DNA of 64,000 nt from Amphibalanus amphitrite (taxonomy: Eukaryota > Arthropoda > Thecostraca > Balanomorpha > Balanidae): positions 431,654 through 495,653 of the forward strand of contig NW_024881990.1 of the NCBI RefSeq assembly GCF_019059575.1. The letters are read 5' to 3'. Positions 38,118 through 50,200 of this stretch are shown piece after piece. Every line of letters begins with the position of its first letter. Within the stretch, counting starts at the first letter, position 1. The notes under the pieces were generated by a model. It had not been told where the DNA came from and ran no database searches. It saw nothing but the letters and a program-made list of their open reading frames with translations. Made by a program: the position numbers and the translations under genes.

Positions 38118-39477
38118 CCGGTCGGACCGGGCCCGGTGCATATGTAAGCGAAAAGACAACCTTGCCTGACTGAACAGACATCAATCAGTCCGTCTTCGGG
38201 CATTGTATGTATAACCACTCTCTGTGTGCCCTGTGCACTATGCTGCGAGCACTGTGCACGGTACAGGCGGGGACGGGGGCGGGGGCGGCGGCGGAAGGGC
38301 GGCGGCGGCAGGTCTGGAGACGGCGGCCAGACCCAGAACCGGTCCGCCCCTGTACTGGGGATACGATAGTCTCTCTCTGTCCATCTGCCACGCCTCCGGT
38401 CAGCAGAGGCGGCCTCCGATCAGCAGCGGTAGAGCCGAAATGAACGCGAAAAGTAAATGAGTGGTAAATAGAAACATAAAACCATGGGGAACTCGTCATA
38501 GGACTACATGAAACAGGTTTAAAGGCAGGATTGGTAGGTCCAGGTAGCTAAATAACCCTCCCCAGAACATCCAACACAGTCCGCCATTCCGCCCCGTGGG
38601 TTCATTACAGGCTGTTTCAGTCCAACATGCCCGACAATCCCCACTAAACCGTTACCATGCAGGCGGATTTAGACAGGAAATTTGGAGTGACAACGCGTAA
38701 CAACTAACGTTATCTCCTGCCCGACTGACGAGAGGGGCGGCCGCTGTTCCAAGGTGAGCGAGGTGGAATAAACTGGTCTGTAACTGCTGGCTGTTTCACT
38801 GTCTTTTGTCCCTCAAAGTCAAGCCCGTCTCGCCAGGTTAATTTCCGGCCACCTTGGTTATCCGCCGTCCATTCAGGCTTTACTCCAGTGCAGGTTATGA
38901 GAGCTGTTCGACGCTGTACGGAGGCTCGCACGCCCGACCGGGCAGGTAGTGACACCTAGCGGGAAGCTCCTGGAACTGTGTCACAGACCGGTGCGCAGTG
39001 CTGGTCGGGGTAAACGACGGAATATCTCACCCGGCATGATCTTGTCACAATTTCGATGCACTGATGAACACTTCGGCTCATAAAATACTGACGCCCACCA
39101 TCGACCTCCTACTGACCATGCATGTAGTGGGTTTCCTGAAGCATAGCCCCTACCGGCTCTGCAGTGACTAGCCCCTCGGTTTCTCCTGGACCTCAGTTAA
39201 CCCCACACCGTTCTTTGTTGATCAGCAGACGACCTCTTCTCAGCACGACTGACCTCTTCTAACCATCTAACCTGCCGTCGAACCTCCAGCTACCTGCCGC
39301 TCCCTGCGCTGAGCTGCAACTACCTTCAGCTACCCCTGACTTGCCGGCGGCTGCCGCTGGCCTCCACTGACTCTCACTGGTCCCGCACTGACCTGAACGA
39401 GTCCAGCTGCTGGAATACGCTGACCCCGTATTGACCTCCGCTGACCCTGCACTGACCTCCATTGACCCCATACTGAC

Positions 39478-39649
39478 CTGAACGTGTCGAGCTGCCGCAG
39501 TACGGTGACCGGACTGAGCACGGCCCGTCGGTACAGCCGACGGATGGCCGACGGCCGGCTGGCTGCCGTGAACATGTCCCGATCGGGCGCCTCCTGAACG
39601 CTGCTGAAGTGGTGTGTCCGCTGGCTGAACGTGCACAGATCGCTCTCCG
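39478..39649 (-). CDS. gukh: NHS-family protein, coding exon 2, residues 94-151
   Basis: The acceptor is CCCTGTTCCAG|CGGAGAGC and the donor CACGTTCAG|GTCAGT, 172 nt, phase 1 in, phase 2 out. The peptide ESDLCTFSQRTHHFSSVQE followed by RDMFTAASRPSAIRRLYRR aligns with the vertebrate NHS segment [20 protein letters not shown]...RPPCVEELHRHA, placed directly after the WAVE-homology domain in both. The split codon joining exon 1 (C) to exon 2 (CG) encodes Pro. A degenerate copy of the last 25 bp of the exon plus donor lies 85 bp into the intron. Confidence 0.92.
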
Positions 39650-42600
39650 CTGGAACAGGGTAGAAACAGGGTTAGAGTCTGTGGGGATATGCGGCAATCA
39701 GCACATGACATGCTATACTTGGACATGGCACAATACAGGCAACTCGGCACTGAAACAAGGCGACTTACAAGTTCAGCGGAAATAACAATATGTATATTGG
39801 TAGATATTGACGGTCCTTCACACAGAATTGACCTCTTTTTGGCAGCCTGCATAAATGAAATATGAAGCTGGGATAGTATAAGCCACCTGAAATAGGTGGG
39901 CATCAATTCTGATCAAATGCATTTTAGAGCCGGGACCCGCAAGAGATAACTGAGCATGAGGCAACCGACGAGCCTCGTTCGCTCTCACAGTGTGTCAGCT
40001 CTGTGACTGTGGCGAAGGTCACAGCTGTGACGGCGGCTCATCAGGGTACCGCTCGTTGCTCCCCTCCGCTCCCCGCTGACACTGAGCCGGTGACAATGGT
40101 CGTCTGAGAACAATACGGGGCCACGCGGCGCGGCCTTGGGCCGGGGCCCGGTACACCGGAGACCCCGCGGCACACGGCGGACGGCACGGCGCCGCGACCG
40201 GAGACCCGACCCGGCCGCACCCGGCTGACTCACCGGGGTGTGCGCCGTGCGGGTCATGACCCGCCCCACACTGCACCATGCACGCCGCGGCGAGCGAGTA
40301 ACTGGCCGCAGCAAGGCCGACCGACCGGGCAGGAGCACCCTTCCTGCCTGCCGGCTGGCTGGTTGGCCCAGTAACCCCAATGGTCGACTAGGGGTGGTGG
40401 CTCTTCCCAGACAGCTCGCCTCCTGGCTATTCACTGGCAATGAAGCCACCAGCAGGCACCTCAGACAAGCCCCTATGAGACAGAGCAGTGGACGGAGGCG
40501 GGGTAAGAGGCTGTATCTCCTCAGACCGACATACGTAGCACCTATAAACTAAGCAGCCTGATTAGGGACAGTGCACGCCGCACGGCCTTGAATGAGCGCG
40601 TCAGCCTAGTTCTGTGAGCCGTCACCGGGTCACAGTAAATCCGCGTCTGACGGTCTGTGCCGCGCGGGCCCGGTAAAAGGCCCGCTCCAGAGAAAGGCCG
40701 GAGGTCAGCCGGAGTCAGCCGGAGGAATGCAGCCGCCAGCCGGAGGGAAAAGCGGGCGCCCAGCTCGTTCTAAGCCGCGACAAATCACCTCTTTTGTCAG
40801 CGTTTCGGTCGGCTTTGATGACCCGGGCGGGGCGCCGGGCCAGAGGTCGTGACCGCCGACTCTCCCCTCTCGTGCGGACCGCCGTGGTCTCTGGTCTGGA
40901 TCAAGTGAACCACTGGCAGTAGTGGTCCCCGTGTCACAGAAGGCGGGACCAACATGAACGGGGAGTCTGCGTCAGAAGTCAGAACAGACCGGCCTGGCCG
41001 CGCTCAACCGCGCGGAGAGAATCGGACGCCGTGCAGTCCGATCGGTTACCGTTTGTCCGCTATCGTTACAGAGGTGTCGAAGGGATGGTCGAGGATGTAT
41101 TTAGGGCCTTGGTCGAGGACATCACCGAGCTGATGGCAAGAGGCAGAGGCTGCCTATAATGGGCCCGCTCGTCAATTTACTGGATACAATGGAATGCATT
41201 CTTGGATCACTGACATAAAGAAAACGCGATAAAATGTAAAACATCCTTTAGGGGAGGGTTTAATGTATTGCTGACGGTTCAAATAGGACGTTATCTTCAA
41301 ATTGAAAGGAAAATTATGCGTTTCTCCCCTATCAGTGTGAAATGCTCCGTGCGCACTGAATACAGTAGAACCGAAAAATACTCCTCATCAGCCTCAATCA
41401 GCCTCAATCAGTAACATGACTTAGCGCGCCCCGTCAAGTTGCGATAGACATCTGCAAAACGTGCCGCATTTTACGGCTGTGATAAAGTCACACATCGATG
41501 TCAAAAAAGGACAGCAGCCGGGCAGGTGCGCGATTCGCTGACAGCTCAGTATCCATTCACAGGCAGGTCACTGCAGGATGGAGGAATGCCACAGTTGGTG
41601 CAGCGCAGCCGCGTGCACTACCGGACCGCGCCACCGTACCTATAGCAATCTGCATACACATTATACAGGCAGCCCCGCAGCCGCGTCGGCGCACGGGCAG
41701 GCATGCCGCAATCACTCCACAGTCCGCACGGAGAAACTGGCTGCCGACTGGCTGACGGTGAGGGGGAGAGCTGCAAGAGCCGTCAGCACTCTCCACCGGT
41801 AAGGCACAAACTCACCAAGGTCTGAGGGATTGAGGGAGACGCGCTCATTTTGAAAGCGGGTCTCCCCATCAGGGTCTAGTAAATATCTCTGAACGAGATA
41901 TAGGGAGTATGCGGACGGCCTTCCTACGGCCTGCCCCGGCAAGACAACCCAAAAGGAAAGAACCCCAACCCATTAACTTCACAGTCAGCAGATGGCTGCA
42001 AATGTGATATAATAAAACAGCAGTCCCCCGATCCCACCACTCATTCCCACTTTTTAACAAAACCTTTGCCCGCCTCCCATTTGCATTTTTCCTTGTCTCA
42101 GTTGAAAGCCAGGCCGGTCGGTAAATCGTGCGGAACAGGACGACCAGCTGCTCTCGATCGGACGAACAGGAGCGGCGTTCACTGCTCGGCTCGTGGGCGC
42201 ACAAAACAGAAGCCACCGAACGACAGGGGGTAAAAAGCGGCGTCCGACACTAGTCAGGTTTCCCGGGAACCATCGGCTGAGTTGAGAATGCGAGGGAATG
42301 TGCATTGTGCATTCACTCTTCAGTCACCCGAGAACAACGCAGAAGGGAGTTGGACGCAGAACCATACAGGTAGAGACACTGCACGTGTCTCTGATACAGT
42401 CAAAGACGCTGCAGGTGAAATGATCAGAGGCCAGAGGGGACAGAAAGCTGCAAGTTGCATGCCATATCGCGGTCAGCAGCGTAAGGCGAGGCTTGCAGGA
42501 AGGGAGAAACACATATCTGGCGTGTTGCGCAATCACTCGAGCACGGCGAGCGGCACACCCGTTCGACGCAGGTGTTTGACGGTAGAGAGGCAGGGCGGAG

Positions 42601-42969
42601 GGGCTGGCTATCGGGGCGGCACTGAGTGCGGGGTGCGCCCGTACGGGGGACGGAGGGACGGCTGCGCTGAGGGACGGAATGAGGGGGACGGAGGGGACGA
42701 CTGTCGGAGTGGAGCGAGTTGAGAGGTGTGAGCGGTGCTCCCAAACGGGGGACGGAGGCAGGGGGATGGAGGGACGGACTGAAAAGGACGGCGGAGGTCC
42801 GGGCCGCTCCTGCAGGCGGGTCGGGTCAGCGGCCTCAGCTGCCTCTGCCGGTGCTGCGGTGGCGGCCCTGCATACCGTACACCGTCTCTCGGCGCGGCGA
42901 GAGCCGATAACCGGGCGGCCGGCGAGCGCGGCCGACCGGCGGACGGACGTGCCCGGACTGCCGGACAGC

Positions 42970-43140
42970 ACTGGCGACTGGGCCTAGTGTAACTGAGGGC
43001 CCGTACACATACAGGCGCTGGGGACTGGGCTCCGTGTCACCGGGGGCCCGTACACAATACACATACAGGGGCTGGCGACTGGGTACAGTGTGATCGGGGA
43101 CCCGTACACATACAGGCGCTTGGGACCGGGTACAGCGTGG
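42970..43140. repeat. Minisatellite, three copies of about 60 bp
   Basis: GGGGCCCGTACACATACAGG-type units, each followed by CGCTGGGGACTGGG or a close variant, at about 42997, 43046 and 43098. An extra ACACAAT is inserted in the middle copy. Confidence 0.8.
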
Positions 43141-43245
43141 CCAGTGGACGGCTCTCGTACTTACACATACATGCTGTGAGGCTCTGGCTGCTAAGGAAAG
43201 ACTACAGAGCCATGTATCGACAATGCCTACTGTAGGCATTTTGTT

Positions 43246-43335
43246 TTGAATTTGATTGGATTTGATTGGATTGGATTGGTGTTTTGGATTTGGATTGGAT
43301 TTGGATTTAATTGAATTAATTTTGGATTTGGATAG
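43246..43335. repeat. TTGGATT / TTTGGAT degenerate array
   Basis: Imperfect repeats of TTTGATTGGA and TTGGATTTGGA over about 90 bp, AT-rich, in intron 1. Confidence 0.85.
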
Positions 43336-43530
43336 CATACATTGAACAACGACCCAGCTTCGAGTCATAGCTATACCTACTGGCAGTTGTATCTCATTGC
43401 AGCTAACCGAGTCTCATTGCAGTTTCATGAGTGAGGTATATCTATTTAAGAAGCTGAGGCATGCACATACCTGGTAAGATTTAATTAATGCCTACTTCAG
43501 ACGTACATAAATGTAGCAATAAGTATACAT

Positions 43531-43596
43531 GATACATGGTGCATATATGCACCATGTATCTTACATGATACATGGTGCATATATGCACCATGCATC
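43531..43596. repeat. Two tandem 30-bp palindromes, 36-bp period
   Basis: Positions 43531-43560 are a perfect palindrome (half-site GATACATGGTGCATA). After the spacer TTACAT the same 30 bases recur at 43567-43596 with one change (TGTATC to TGCATC). ACAT-type sequence also precedes the first copy, so the whole is a 36-bp tandem unit that is itself palindromic. Confidence 0.9.
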
Positions 43597-44526
43597 TACC
43601 TATGTCAGCTACAGATACCCAGTGGTCTCGTCAACGTCCCACGACTCCCGTAGCGTGCCCCGTAACCGCCTATCCGATTGCCATACGATAACATGCCAGT
43701 GTCCAATCGACAGTCGAATGGGGTGCTGTCGGGGCCTCAGATACCGCCGGTCTTAGCCGACACGCCACACGCCACTCCGGACATGTACAATTCAGCAACG
43801 AACGTCACTGCAGTGTTTATGGGTAACAACTAACAGTCAATGATAACGAGCTGACATTCGTCGAAGAAAGACCAGGAGATGCGTCTCCTGACTACAAGAG
43901 CTATCATTAAAAGAAAAAAACTGTTGCTTATGAAGTTATGAATGAATGTGGGACGTGAGTATGATAGGTCTGATCAGGCCGGTTCAGGCCGGATCAGGCG
44001 CTCCGGTTCGTACTGGCATGTCGTCAGGCCGAACGCCTTTTCCAGCCTTTTTTGGGATGATTGGGCCTGATTGGGCCTGAAGTGACCGTAGTCGGAACCG
44101 GGCCTAAGAGAACATAAATACTCCAGCCTATTTTCGAAGTTACCCATAGAAGCATTAAAAGAGAAAGCCGGAGCGAGAGAGAAGAAAAAGATCTTGTCTT
44201 CTGCGAGACAAATTGTTTTCCCGTATCTTATAGCCCGCACAGTCAGTGGTTGTCCCTGTTTCACAGACACAATTTGTCCCGGTATGTACTACAGATTGCA
44301 CAATGCGCATCTTGTACTTGTCCCAATCTGGCACACCACACAACCAATGCCTGTCTCGAAACGAACACCCAGCCTTCGGAGCTCTCACACCCCACAGCAG
44401 CTGCAGTAAAGGCCAGCGGTGTGCGATCGATAAGGATCGGGATCGATAAAAGTTGTATCGGTAGCCCGCCCCTCGGTATGTGGTGTCAGAGCCAGGTCTC
44501 AAGAGCTCCTAAAAAACAGTAGGTAT

Positions 44527-44665
44527 CAGGCGCGGATACAAGGGGGGGGCCATGGGGGCCATGGCCCCCCCCCTTGGCCGATTTTTTTTTCAAAAATAAA
44601 ATAAAAAGTTAAAAAGCTGAAAAGGGGGCCTCCTGAAAATAAAGTGGCCGAAATCCGATGAGTTT
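44527..44665. mobile_element. Partial MITE copy, left part only
   Basis: It starts CAGGCGCGGATACAAGGGGG, then a GGCCATGG hairpin with G and C runs, a T-run, and AATAAAGTGGCCGAAATCC. The same order is found in the complete copy at 45142-45361. The right end is missing; the sequence runs instead into the 44755-45140 minisatellite. Confidence 0.75.
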
Positions 44666-44754
44666 TTTTTTAACCTACCCACTTAGTTATTTCTTAGAAG
44701 ACTAGCTGAGAAGACTTCTTTGTTAGAAGATTGGTAAAGCTTTTCATAACTTGG

Positions 44755-45140
44755 AGGTCTCTTATACTCACAGAGATGACCACTTTTACAGGGCCTCCTA
44801 ACCTGCATAGAGGGCCTCCAAGCCTGCACAGATGTCCTAACAAACACAAAATCTCTTAGCCTACACAGAGGCCTCCACTCGCATCCGAACAAAGGGCCTC
44901 CTAGCCAACACAGAGGGCCTCCTAACTCACACAGAAGGTCTCCTATCCTGCACAGAGGGACTCCAAGCCTGCACAGATATCCTCTTCGCCAACACAGGAC
45001 CTCTTAATCTCCACAGAGGGCCTCCACTCGCATCCACACAAAGGGTCTCCAAGTCTGTACTGAGGGCCTGCGCTCGCATCTGCACAGAGGGCCTCCTAGC
45101 TATCACAGAGGGCTTCCTAGTTCACATACAAGGCCTCCTA
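44755..45140. repeat. GAGGGCCTCCTAGCC / CTGCACAGA minisatellite
   Basis: About a dozen degenerate units of 27-35 bp built from GAGGGCCTCC(A/T)AGCC plus a CACACAGA or CTGCACAGA element. The array lies exactly between the partial and the complete MITE copies, which suggests it expanded from sequence inside or beside the element. Confidence 0.8.
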
Positions 45141-45141
45141 G

Positions 45142-45361
45142 CAGGGGCGGATCCAGGGGGGCGATAGGGACTATAGCGCCCCCCCCCCCCGGGCGACTTT
45201 CTCATTTTCTTTTTTTTGCAAAAAAGCATGATAGGGGGCCCCCAAAAATAAAGTGGACGAAATCCAGGCTTAAACTTTTGGGGGTAGGTAGGGCCCCCAT
45301 CGATGGGGGGCCCCCGATTCGGAATAGCCCCTCCCTTGGCAAAATGCTGGATCCGCCCCTG
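45142..45361. mobile_element. Complete 220-bp MITE with CAGGGGCGGATCCAG ends
   Basis: The left end CAGGGGCGGATCCAG is matched by CTGGATCCGCCCCTG at the right end. Inside the left end there is a G-run/C-run hairpin around GATAGGGACTATAGC, and an AATAAAGTGGACGAAATCC block. A clear target duplication was not found, so the superfamily is open. CAGGGGCGG-type ends are common among animal MITEs of the hAT type (recalled, not checked). Confidence 0.85.
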
Positions 45362-46256
45362 GTAGGTATGCAATGAATGCATACATAAAACACACATACT
45401 GTGCGTCAATCTGTAGTGTGATGATAGGTTCTGTAGAACAACGCCGAATTCTCCGTAGAATTTCTCGATATAAATGGCACAGTTTAAACGTTTAAGTTAG
45501 ATTTTGATGGATACATGAATAGGGAAAATAGCATGTCTTTCGCAACACTGCAGAATACTAGGCTCCTGCTTATCAATTAAAACCATAATAATAATCTAAC
45601 AAGGCGCGGGCCGTCGTAACCCCTTTAGCTTGGACCGAGCAATGCATCAGGCAGGCCGCAAAATTGGCGGAGAACCCGACACTACCAGGCAACTCTCTCC
45701 AGCCAGTCCCACTCATACAAAGAGAAGTAATTACCTGTGACGTTACATGTTTGTGCAACATGTCACGGGGTCAACCCATCGTCTTTTCCTTTCGCCGAGT
45801 TTCTGCGCCGCACCTCTGGCCATTCGCCAGGCGCACGCGCGCATAAAACTGCCGTAAATTTTCACTGCCAAACGACACTTGGCGTAGGTGAAATATGCGC
45901 TGGAATGGGCGGCATCGCCTGCTTGATAAATGGCCGTGTCCGTCATTAATTGCACCACTCAGCACACGGGAATGGGGATGACGCCACGAATATGCTGAAA
46001 TGGCGGCATGTGTCACAGTAGGTCACAGCAGCGCTTTTAGGTAGTACGCACGGCTGATCCAAAGATCACGATCATGTGTCAATCATTTGTCGCAAGACAG
46101 TCTCCAGATGTTTTGAGACATTCTTTTGATTGGTAGGTATTTGTGCAGCCATAAATCTAAGACTGGGCTGATCTAAAAAAGTAAAGCCCCGTCACCGCAA
46201 TGTTATGAAAGTGGCCAACATATTGCCCCAGGCCTAACTATAAAAGTTAAGGACTC

Positions 46257-46319
46257 AGATTCCAGAGCTGGAATCTGCACTGCTCCACAAGTACAGCTCT
46301 GTACTTGTGGAGCAGTGCA
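46257..46319. repeat. Two adjacent perfect hairpins
   Basis: The first is AGATTCCAG-AG-CTGGAATCT (46257-46276, 9-bp arms, 2-nt loop). The second, sharing the T at 46276, has 21-bp perfect arms (46276-46296 and 46299-46319, arm TGCACTGCTCCACAAGTACAG) around CT. Perfect near-loopless palindromes of this size are unusual in unique intron DNA. Confidence 0.9.
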
Positions 46320-47230
46320 TTGCTTAGCTGCAGGAGCAAAAAAAAAATGTTCAATCAGATCTGAATCATCGATTAAACTGTATCTAATAAAAACGACCAT
46401 CTAAGTACATACCTTCGACATTTGACAGATTGTCTAGATTTTCTCGTGACGCTGTGACACCTTCCACAAATTGAAGTTTTTTTTTAAGTCCCGACACGTT
46501 TCGTCAGAGCAAGTCCGCATATTATTTCCTAGTCCACAGCGTACCACATTTACTGGGATAGGATAACAAGTGACATCCGACAATACCTAAACGATCAATC
46601 ATAGGATGCAGTCTAACAAACAACAACCAAGACACTGAACCGACCTACCCCGTCCCATCCAGCGCGCGGGGCGAGAGCGCACCGCAGCGAGAGCGATCTC
46701 CCGGATGGGGGAGCGGGGAGGAGGGAGGGGAGGGGCGATCCAGGTGGAGGTAAGGCGATCTCGGGGAGGGCGGTCGGCTGGGCCGCGGGCCGACCCACAT
46801 TCCAGTGGCCCTGAGCGCACAGGCGGAGATGCTCGGTCCGATAACCGGCCGCCGCTGCTGCACGGCGCACGCTGCCGGGCTGGGAGCGAGTTGAGTAGTA
46901 CTCACACACGGCTGTCGGGCTGCAGGGAGTGGGCAGTGGGTTCTCATGCACGCACAGTGCAAACACGACTGCACGACACATGGGAAGGCTGTTTTCCATA
47001 CGCATAACACACAAAGACAGCGAAGGCTACTGGACTAGGTTTGATTGCGATCTTCAAGGTGCTTACATTTTACATGCGTAGACTGAACGCGGTTGGGCTG
47101 TGAAAGGCGCATTGGACCTGAGGTTGCAGGGTGAACGGGTCCGGGTAGTCCACTGAGAACGTGTTGAATAGTCCAGGTAAATAGGTTTAGGTGTGCAAGA
47201 AATATCTAGTTCGGGCAAGTGCAATGAATG

Positions 47231-47281
47231 CTACCGTCGACGGTAGACCGTCGTTCGGTAGACGGCCGTCTAGCGAACGAC
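47231..47281. repeat. Adjacent palindromes, 16 bp and 32 bp
   Basis: CTACCGTCGACGGTAG (47231-47246) is a perfect palindrome. It is followed at 47250-47281 by a 32-bp near-perfect palindrome with half-site GTCGTTCGGTAGACGG (one mismatch pair). The two share the words GTAGAC and CCGTC, so one probably derived from the other. Confidence 0.85.
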
Positions 47282-50200
47282 GAAGCATCGCCCGCACCAA
47301 TCATCTGCATGATGGCGGGGCGTCAGAGCGCCTTCCAGTGTTCCTCAGGCCTCAGATGTGACCTGATGTTCTAGACGCTATAGAGTTAAGATGTTCCAGA
47401 GATGTGGCCGCTCAAATGTCGGACAAGTATGCTGATCGGATCAATCGGGGTGGGTGTGTGGGGGCTGAATCAGAGCAAGGGAAAGGCACAACAGACGCAA
47501 CGGCCATGATGCATAAGGTCCTGATATGCACATTGCACATTGCACAGCTCGGTCTGTGCCACTGCTTTACAGGTGCCACTGCTATTGTGAGTCCAACAAG
47601 ATTGCTGTTTGCAGGAGATTGCAGTCCAACTATACAGGATTTTCTCTGAGTGAATACGACTGTGATCCATTTATATAAAGCTGCTGGCTGTTCATTTGTA
47701 GCTCAGTGCACCTCAACACGGTAATGATAGTTCTGCTTGAGATTGACATTGCATTGCAAGACAGCTGGATGACGGGCATAGAAACTCATTTCTACAGGAC
47801 TGATGACGACGTGAAACTGCACTCCATTTCTGCAAGAAGACAGCTGGCTGCCGAGAATCGAGACTGATCCCTACAGTGATCCCGGCCGTCGCCTGTCGAC
47901 AGTTTCGAAGGAGGATGACGTGGCTGAACTCCTCTCGGCGTGAGGAGCGGCCGACCGGTACGGGTGCTCGGCATGGAGAACTGAACTTTTTGTGCCGACA
48001 GACACGGCCGCCGTTCGGGCACAAAAACTCAATCAAGCCGGCTGAGGTGGAACACCGCCTCGGCGACTGAAGGGCTAGATGAGACGACAGAGCGGCACGG
48101 CGCGGCTCTTGGCTGTCGGCCCTGAGGATGTCGGCCCAGCGTTGTGGCCCTCAAGAAATCACCTTCCTTTATCCCGGGGTACTGCTGGCTGAGGAAGCGG
48201 ACAGTCTCCCGGTCAGTAAATCGCCCTCTGTCAGTGATAGGTGCGTAGCATTGGTCATTGTGTCGGTGCGGCGAGCACGGTCTGATCTCGGTGGTATGTG
48301 GGTGGTCCGACCGTCCCTTCCGCCGACCCTAATCACCCAGGACCGGCTGGGACCACCACTCAGGACCGTCCAAGCCGGTCCTGATTCACCACTGGAGACC
48401 GCCCGGGGCCCGGATGACGGATCCGACCTCCACCTGTAATTGAATGGGTTTGTGCACCAAGCACTGTACTCCTTCGGTGACTAATTTCAGCTGGAATTGT
48501 GATCCCGTTCTGAGAGTCATAACAAACCGGTTGGCATGTGCGGAGACTTGTTCGATGACCATTGCACTGGCCGAAAATTTAAGCACACAAACCCTCTCGA
48601 GTTGAGCAAAATGAGCATGGACCTGTTCCATTGGTAAACAAGGCTCCTCCTGCCCCTCTCAGGCCCGTGCCAGCCCGCACACAGCGACCGCTGCTGTCGT
48701 CGTCCCTCGGACTGCCGGCGGCAGTGACCGTCACACCGGCCCGGCCCGCACTGGCGACAGCCCAGTTGGCGAGTGACACCAGCGCGGCGACACCAAACAG
48801 TCCAAGACGGCGGGCGCCGCGCCGCGCTGCCACCCGACCGGCGCGGCGGTGACCGACGGTCAGCGGCAGTCAGCACTGGTCAGTGGTCAACAAGGGCCAG
48901 CATAGGCAAACAACGGTCAGAACCGGTCAGCAAAGGTCAGGATCGGTCCGCAGCGTCAGCATAGGCTAGCACAGATCAGCAATGGCCTTGGATCAGGTGT
49001 CAGGATGTCACCAGTAGTCAGCATCTGTCAAGCGGTGTTTCATCTGACGCGGCTGGTGGTTAATCACATGAAGTGGAACAGACCCCCTGTTGGAACCTCA
49101 AAAGTGTCGAATTCGCCCACATTAGCCGGTACTCAAAGGCGGACGTTCAGTCCATTAGAAGCTAAATCACGCTCGTAAGAAGCGGAGGATGAGTTGCAAT
49201 GTGTGAAATCCAATCTGCATGATGACACTCATAACCTTCATAGTATGCGAACCTGTTGGATTCTGCATGCCTGGTTTTATGTCGTCTGGGTCCATTTCAC
49301 GACATAAGCAAGACGAGATCGTGTAAACACACCTTGACACCGCTGTTTGATGACCGAACAAATTGGGGCGCGAGTCATATTCAGCAGCTCACTTTTGTTT
49401 AGACATAAATCGTGCCGCCAAGAGCGAGAAGACATATAACAGACGGCGCCAGTCTCTATTCCAGTCTTTCACCCATCTCCATCCACACCTTCTTCGACCC
49501 CCGTCGGCCACCGTCGCAGCTGTATCTCGATCGTGATCGACAGCTTTATCGTGGACTCCTACGAAAGACTCTCCCCAGTACTAACTGCTAACGAGATAAT
49601 TATTAGAGTTAATTGGCTGATTAGGTTCGAATCACGTGTTGAAGACTGCGTAGAAAGCACGACTACAGGACATTGACACTATTCTAGTCTCTTCGTTGCA
49701 TAAAATTATAATAAACTAAGGCGTGAATTCAGCCAAAAATGACTGGGAGATTATCATTTCAATCACAAGCCTCCTAACACAGCACGTGTAGTTCAGTTCG
49801 ATTTTCCATATAAGGCAAGAGTGAACTCTTTGCTGCAATGATTGGCTGGTACGGCTTATCGGGCTATTTTTGCAGCACGAGTGCCCCCCCCCCCTTGACC
49901 GGTCCGCAGTCCGTCGGCAGATCAGCACCTAATGCCCGAACAAACAGCAGATTACCGGACCGACACGACGGTCTCTGTTTGAATAGCTGCAGCTGATAGG
50001 TGCTGATGCAGCCATCATAGCCCAGAGACGCCGGCATGACACCGACACGGTCCATGGCGCACCTGGGATGTCATCTGTCTGAGGTCGGTCTGAGGGCTGT
50101 CTGACACCACCCTGACAGCTGGCTGACATATATCTGACAGCTGCAGTATGACAGAACAGGCCTAACGAAGATGCAAACTTTGGGACAATAACACTCGAAG

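Larger units (their letters stand above)
32917..39477 (-). other. Intron 2 of the NHS-family gene (6.6 kb)
   Basis: Phase 2. It contains a GGAGTC-type array (37505-37735), an ACCAG repeat (38074-38117) and, just inside the donor, short AGGTCAnTGnnGGGTCA repeats with a copy of the exon 2 3' end. Otherwise it is unique GC-rich DNA without a recognised gene. Confidence 0.85.

Noticed and set aside
45122-45409. 95-codon minus-strand frame with RIQHFAKGGAIPNRGPP
   Set aside because: It lies within the 220-bp MITE and reads its terminal repeats; this kind of peptide recurs wherever the MITE does.
49600-49660. tRNA-like B-box GGTTCGAATCAC
   Set aside because: No matching A-box, acceptor stem or anticodon arm can be drawn around it.
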